Shown in pieces: positions 60,005-64,000 of a DNA stretch of 64,000 nucleotides. The stretch spans positions 162,201 to 226,200 of the forward strand of contig NMRB01000074.1 in the NCBI GenBank assembly GCA_002633025.1, given 5' to 3'. Source of the stretch: Notospermus geniculatus. Taxonomy: Eukaryota > Nemertea > Pilidiophora > Heteronemertea > Lineidae. The notes under the pieces were generated by a model, which was given only the letters and a program-made list of their open reading frames with translations, was not told the origin of the DNA and made no database searches. The first letter of the stretch is position 1. Each line of letters starts with the position of its first letter. Both the position numbers and the translations under genes were made by a program.

Positions 60005-60247
60005 AGGGCCGTTTAGACGACAAGCCAAAAACCCAGATTCAGATTCGATCCGATCGACCCGCAGCGGGTCTCATTTGCGTTTAGACGAGATTTGAATGTG
60101 GTCGTATGTGGTCCAAATGAATGTGGATTCGGGACCGTTTTAAATCCACATTGGAACGCATAGGTAGCGTTTACACGAAGAGTTTTGAAACACAATCGGA
60201 TTCGATCGGATCGCATGTGGATTTTTGCCTGTCGTCTAAACAGCCCT
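60005..60247. mobile_element. 243-bp foldback with AGGGCCGTTTAGACGACA termini
   Basis: The left end AGGGCCGTTTAGACGACA pairs with TGTCGTCTAAACAGCCCT. GATTCGATCCGATCG pairs with CGATTCGATCGGATC-like words on the other arm. Internal GCGTTTAGACGA and GCGTTTACACGA echo the terminus. Confidence 0.8.
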
Positions 60248-60257
60248 ATATTGTAGG

Positions 60258-60425
60258 TCGGAGTTGTCAGCGAGTTGACCAATAGGTGTCACTACAGCCC
60301 AATTCAATGCATATAGCGGACCCATTCATTCTTGATCGAGCACAATCACGTGGATTTTCCTTTGTATTGGTCCGCTAGCACTTTGCTGCCATCTTTTGGC
60401 AATACGGGCGGCTGACTGCTCCTAT
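60258..60425 (+). repeat. Dispersed repeat family D1, copy 3
   Basis: Closest to 35112-35283. It shares ATGCATATAGCGGACCCATT and GCTGCCATCTTTTGGCAATA. It begins about 10 bp after the preceding foldback. Confidence 0.9.
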
Positions 60426-60941
60426 GATGGCCATGAAATAACCCACAGCATTTTCCCGTCTGCAGTTACTGAGGCAGATTTCCCTGTCCTCTTCAGCAAT
60501 ACTTGACAAGTTTTGAACAGAGGAGAATGTTGAAACATAGAAATCAATGGCAGATCACTCTATTTACCTTCCTTCAAGCATATACCTACCAGAAACTGCC
60601 GCCATTGCGGAAGTTTTCGCATTGAAACCTACCTAATTGACTTACTTTGAATTATCTTACCATTGTTCATAGGAAATGACTGACACACTCAAGGATCCGA
60701 TTTTAACTAAATGGAGGTTGTCAATGATTCTTCACCCTACACCTTTTGGCGAAATCTTAATCGACTATCCCCCGGGCCCCTCACGTTCTCCTTGAAGACG
60801 CCGAGGCGTTGTTTACAAGGTGTTCGAAGCCAAGGAAAGTAAACATCACCGGTTTGCGGAGACAAAGAAATGCCTCCGGTGGCTGCTGTCTTTATGTTTG
60901 AAATACAAAGGGAAGCCTTTGGGATGTACCCCAACGTTTTC

Positions 60942-61222
60942 TGCCGCCACGTACTTGTAACTTTCATCCACTGTTCCTGTGCCAACTAGCAAAATTCTTG
61001 AAAACGAACGGCCAGATTTGAAAGGGGAGGTTTTGCCCCCGCAGAAATTAGGAACCTAAAATATTCAAACTAACTACTTTTGCCACGTACTTGTAACTTT
61101 CACGTACCGTTCATCCGCCAACCAATAAAATTCTTTGAAAACGAACGGCTTGATTTTACAATGGACGTTTCGCCCCCGCATTTTGAAACAGGAGTACTAA
61201 AACCTAAAATAGCCAAACTTCA
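60942..61222. repeat. Two-copy tandem repeat, period about 137 bp
   Basis: GCCACGTACTTGTAACTTTC starts near 60945 and 61081. AAAACGAACGGC and GCCCCCGCA follow in both copies. Divergence is moderate. Confidence 0.85.
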
Positions 61223-61245
61223 GAAAAAGTCGATTGGAAACGGAA

Positions 61246-61272
61246 GGAAGAAAGAAAGAAAGAAAGAAAGAG
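61246..61272. repeat. (GAAA)n microsatellite
   Basis: About six uninterrupted GAAA units. Confidence 0.95.
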
Positions 61273-62589
61273 AGCAGGAAATTAACGCTCGATTAATAAA
61301 ATTGATACGATGCACCAACGCATACCATCTTAATCGATAAGGAGCAAGATGGTGTAACGGGGCGAAATAAAAACCGATTAGGACCTATCTCTTTCAATTG
61401 CCGTGAGGAATTGAATTCCTTCATCAACAAAACGTTCAAAAAGATTTTTTTGTAAAATTTGCACCACATCCGAGCGTCACACTCTGACAAACCGCATGAA
61501 CCGATCCTGGCGCACATATTACCCTTGTCGCTTTCAACAACGATGAAGTGCGGAGTCGGTGTTGTTATACTGACAGTAAGAGTTAAACGTAGTTGTCTTA
61601 TACCCAAACCTCTCTACTATAAAGGGTCCTCACCTGAACCCTGTGTCACGGGCAAGAAGATCCTCCTCTTACCACTTAATTAAAACAAATAGCCAGGACT
61701 ACATCCGGAGTTTGGGCATCGTAGCGGACATCTCTTCATTCATTATTGAACATAGCTGTAAATCAATTCTGTATTAAGTAGGAATCTTGGTCAGCCTGGT
61801 CAGCACCAGAGTCCCCTGGTACCACGCTCCACGCCGATCCTCCTGCAGTCAATTTATCAACAATATCAAGGAGGGTAAAGCAAATTTGTTTTGATGACCA
61901 ACAGCGATGGGATGATAGGAGGTATTGTCGCTCCTGTCCCTGATGGGACCTCTTCCCCTAATCATAAAGCTAGCACGAATCTGGAGGCCAATAGGAGCAG
62001 GCTGGAAGGGCGAGGTAATAGGGAACACCTCGTCGATGGCAAGTCACCGGGAGTACGTTATATGCTCAAATTCCGTTGAGATTTGAGGAGGTTGTGGCCC
62101 TGTTTTCATCGTTGATACATTAGTTTGCCAATCTTGAGGGTCTGTATTTCTGGGAAAAGTGGCCTTCATTTTGACGGTGTTTAGACGGCCACACGACAGG
62201 TTACGAACATGGTATTACTTCGTAGCTATGCCTTCAATCACCATTTGACAAAGATATAGCATATGTTACATCACCAATACCACCCGCCATAAGCCGTAGG
62301 TGTCATCTCGTTTTGATTGTCTTTGTTGTCTACGTCAAAGCTGACGGCCTTGGGGTGATGAAAAGACAGTTTAATGGCAGGAACTGACGAAGACGTCAAT
62401 AACAATAGGTTACCAATTCCCAAATACTCTCAAAGATAAGATCAATCGTATTATAGAGAACACCACATAAATTCTTGTGAATTAATCAGTGATAAAGGGC
62501 TATTCTTCGATTCGTCTCCTTTATGCCTCAAGGGAAAGGACTCAAACCATTTCCTATATGGCCTCAGGTCACTTTAATGCTGTGAAGCC

Positions 62590-62900
62590 CCGCAAGTGAC
62601 GTCATCACTTCATAGGCGGCAGCACTGTCAGATTAACCAGTGGCGCCACCCGTGGCGGCGTTACTCATCTGGGGTATTCCTGCGTCTTGTGTACTTTTCT
62701 CCTCTCGTTCATGAGATTATAGTACATTACATCTAAACGCAGCGTGAATTTTTTCATTTCCCTGATGGCTCATTCGACTGATCAACCACTTTACCTCACC
62801 GCGACCACTGACTGCGAATCGCGCCAACTGACTCGTTAATCACAGATAGGGTCGGAAAAAACGGCCGGGAGGTGACGATATAAAACCTTGGACCGCGACA
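62590..62900 (+). promoter_or_regulatory. Perfect CRE and downstream TATA box
   Basis: TGACGTCA (62597-62604) is a perfect CRE. TATAAAA (62879-62885) follows a GCGCCAAC E2F-like word at 62821. The frame starting at 62888 uses TTG and is not accepted as coding. The 275-bp distance makes a functional link uncertain. Confidence 0.3.
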
Positions 62901-63867
62901 GCAATCAGCTACGATCGCGTTTGATAGGCTTCTGTGTAGTAGCCAGGGATTGGCTTATGGTGGCCAATTTCGAGGATTGTTCAATGCATGGTCATCGGAC
63001 AAACCTTGGTCCGTCATGCTTAAAAAAACACAAGGTGGCCTATAGATGTCCACGAACCTGCTTTTTCCTGTCCTGCGAGTTGTCACCAACCCGTCATAGC
63101 TGTACGCCAAAAAAACCTCAAATCATAATCGGGGCAGAACAGGCCCTGCTGCTGCTGACAGCCATTAAACTAATAATAACATCTGACTCTGACTCTGTCG
63201 CACGGATCTGGAGGTAATTGATTCCTCCCACCTCCTCCTGGCAGAGGTATATTGATATTCATGCCGTGCATGACCATGATCTCAACTATCTCTTCACTTG
63301 GCGGGTATCTCCTGATATGAAGATCGCCCATCGGAATACCAGGAAGGAACATGACATTGTTGCATAAATTCTGTCCTTCTCTTGGTACTAAGGATTGCAA
63401 AGCAGTTGAAAATTCCGTTCACAAGTGGAAAACTTGAATGTTACGATGTGAAATTCTCCGCCTGCTGGGCATGAACACATCCGTGAACAAGGCAAGGAAA
63501 TCTTAGTAATAATTGCCTGAAGACATCAGCGCCACCTTTGTGCTTAGGTTGATATAGACGTTTCGAAGGTGATGATAGTCACGTGAGGCACTGCGACCAA
63601 TCAGGATCCCTGTGCAGAAAGCTCCTCCTCACGACAATAGTCGTAAAAGGAAGCACTACACAACGGCAGCGTTGACGGGTAGCGATCAAGGGAACTTAGT
63701 ATACCCAGGCTTCAGTCAATTGGAGTGCACTGATGTACGGTACAATGTTTGTCATCAACTCAAGTAGCCTTCTCGAAGTCTTCTCTACCTCAATGAGGGA
63801 TACAAAACAGCCTACGCCCTGTGCTGGACAGTCATGACTGAACCGAATGACACTTTTATCAAGGATG

Positions 63868-63924
63868 CTAGACGGGGATCGATCCCGGTTAAGGGTACTC
63901 ACATTACCCAGCGTTGACACTCGC
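63868..63924 (-). repeat. tRNA-like block (possible SINE head)
   Basis: On the minus strand TGTCAACGCTGG fits an A box and GGGATCGATCCCCG a B box, about 30 nt apart. The anticodon arm is unclear. Confidence 0.35.
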
Positions 63925-64000
63925 ATTGGATGATTTCGTACCTGAACTGCTGAAGTGCACTGGTCATAAAACAGCGCGGATGCATCGGTCGCAGCCGGCA

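Noticed and set aside
62888-63217. 109-codon plus frame just after a TATA box
   Set aside because: It starts at TTG, so it would not be a normal animal start, and no domain or acceptor was found.
1-64000. CRISPR array, prokaryotic operon or phage island
   Set aside because: No regular direct repeats with unique spacers and no dense coding. The sequence has the composition and repeat content of an animal genome.

Overview
The window looks like nuclear DNA from an animal, most likely a marine invertebrate. No stretch is packed with ORFs: the longest open frame is about 190 codons, and even that starts at TTG inside a repeat. There are no operons, rRNAs, complete tRNAs or CRISPR arrays. Instead there are many short foldback (inverted-repeat) elements, tandem segmental duplications, tRNA-derived SINE-like pieces and microsatellites, with vertebrate-style promoter words (CCAAT, TATA, NRF1, YY1, CRE, DR1). 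The palindrome TAGGCCTA and its 7-mers recur, which I associate with marine deuterostomes such as sea urchins and hemichordates; this is a weak taxonomic hint. It is best read as intergenic or intronic sequence with a few candidate exons.

Layout. 0-10 kb: a 180-bp foldback at 1.8 kb, a candidate minus-strand exon near 5.2 kb, and a six-copy 95-bp tandem array at 7.5-8.1 kb. 10-16 kb: a candidate small ORF, then a 1.1-kb direct duplication whose copies are separated by an N gap and a foldback element (possibly a haplotype assembly artefact), then a foldback carrying paired NRF1/YY1 words. 16-23 kb: a T-rich tract, a GACCCC/GGGGTC-GAAA element and a 2.9/3.4-kb tandem segmental duplication ending in a tRNA-like block; one copy carries a deletion scar with palindromic filler. 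23-32 kb: promoter-like words, a perfect TA-flanked MITE, the best protein-coding candidate (a Frag1/DRAM/Sfk1-like membrane segment, minus strand, 25.5-25.9 kb), and several foldbacks and a 377-bp-period duplication. 32-43 kb: inverted GACCCC elements, a 23-bp repeat hairpin, a candidate exon at 34.2-34.55 kb, a CpG-rich promoter-like zone, a 0.9-kb tandem duplication and a cluster of three related foldbacks. 43-53 kb: a promoter-like cluster, a 35-bp minisatellite, a 95-bp-type unit split by two palindromic elements, and a tandem duplication that shows a 485-bp TIR element with 9-bp target duplication beside its own empty site. 53-64 kb: a plausible CCAAT/TATA first exon with a strong splice donor, another inverted GACCCC element, a tRNA-Glu-derived SINE, more tandem repeats and foldbacks, and a CRE/TATA-like region.

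No working multigene system can be shown. The interesting content is the mobile and duplicated DNA: about twenty foldbacks of several families, a GACCCC/GGGGTC element with a hammerhead-ribozyme-like layout at four loci, and duplicated loci that record insertions and deletions. No autonomous transposase or reverse transcriptase frame is visible, so all the elements appear non-autonomous.
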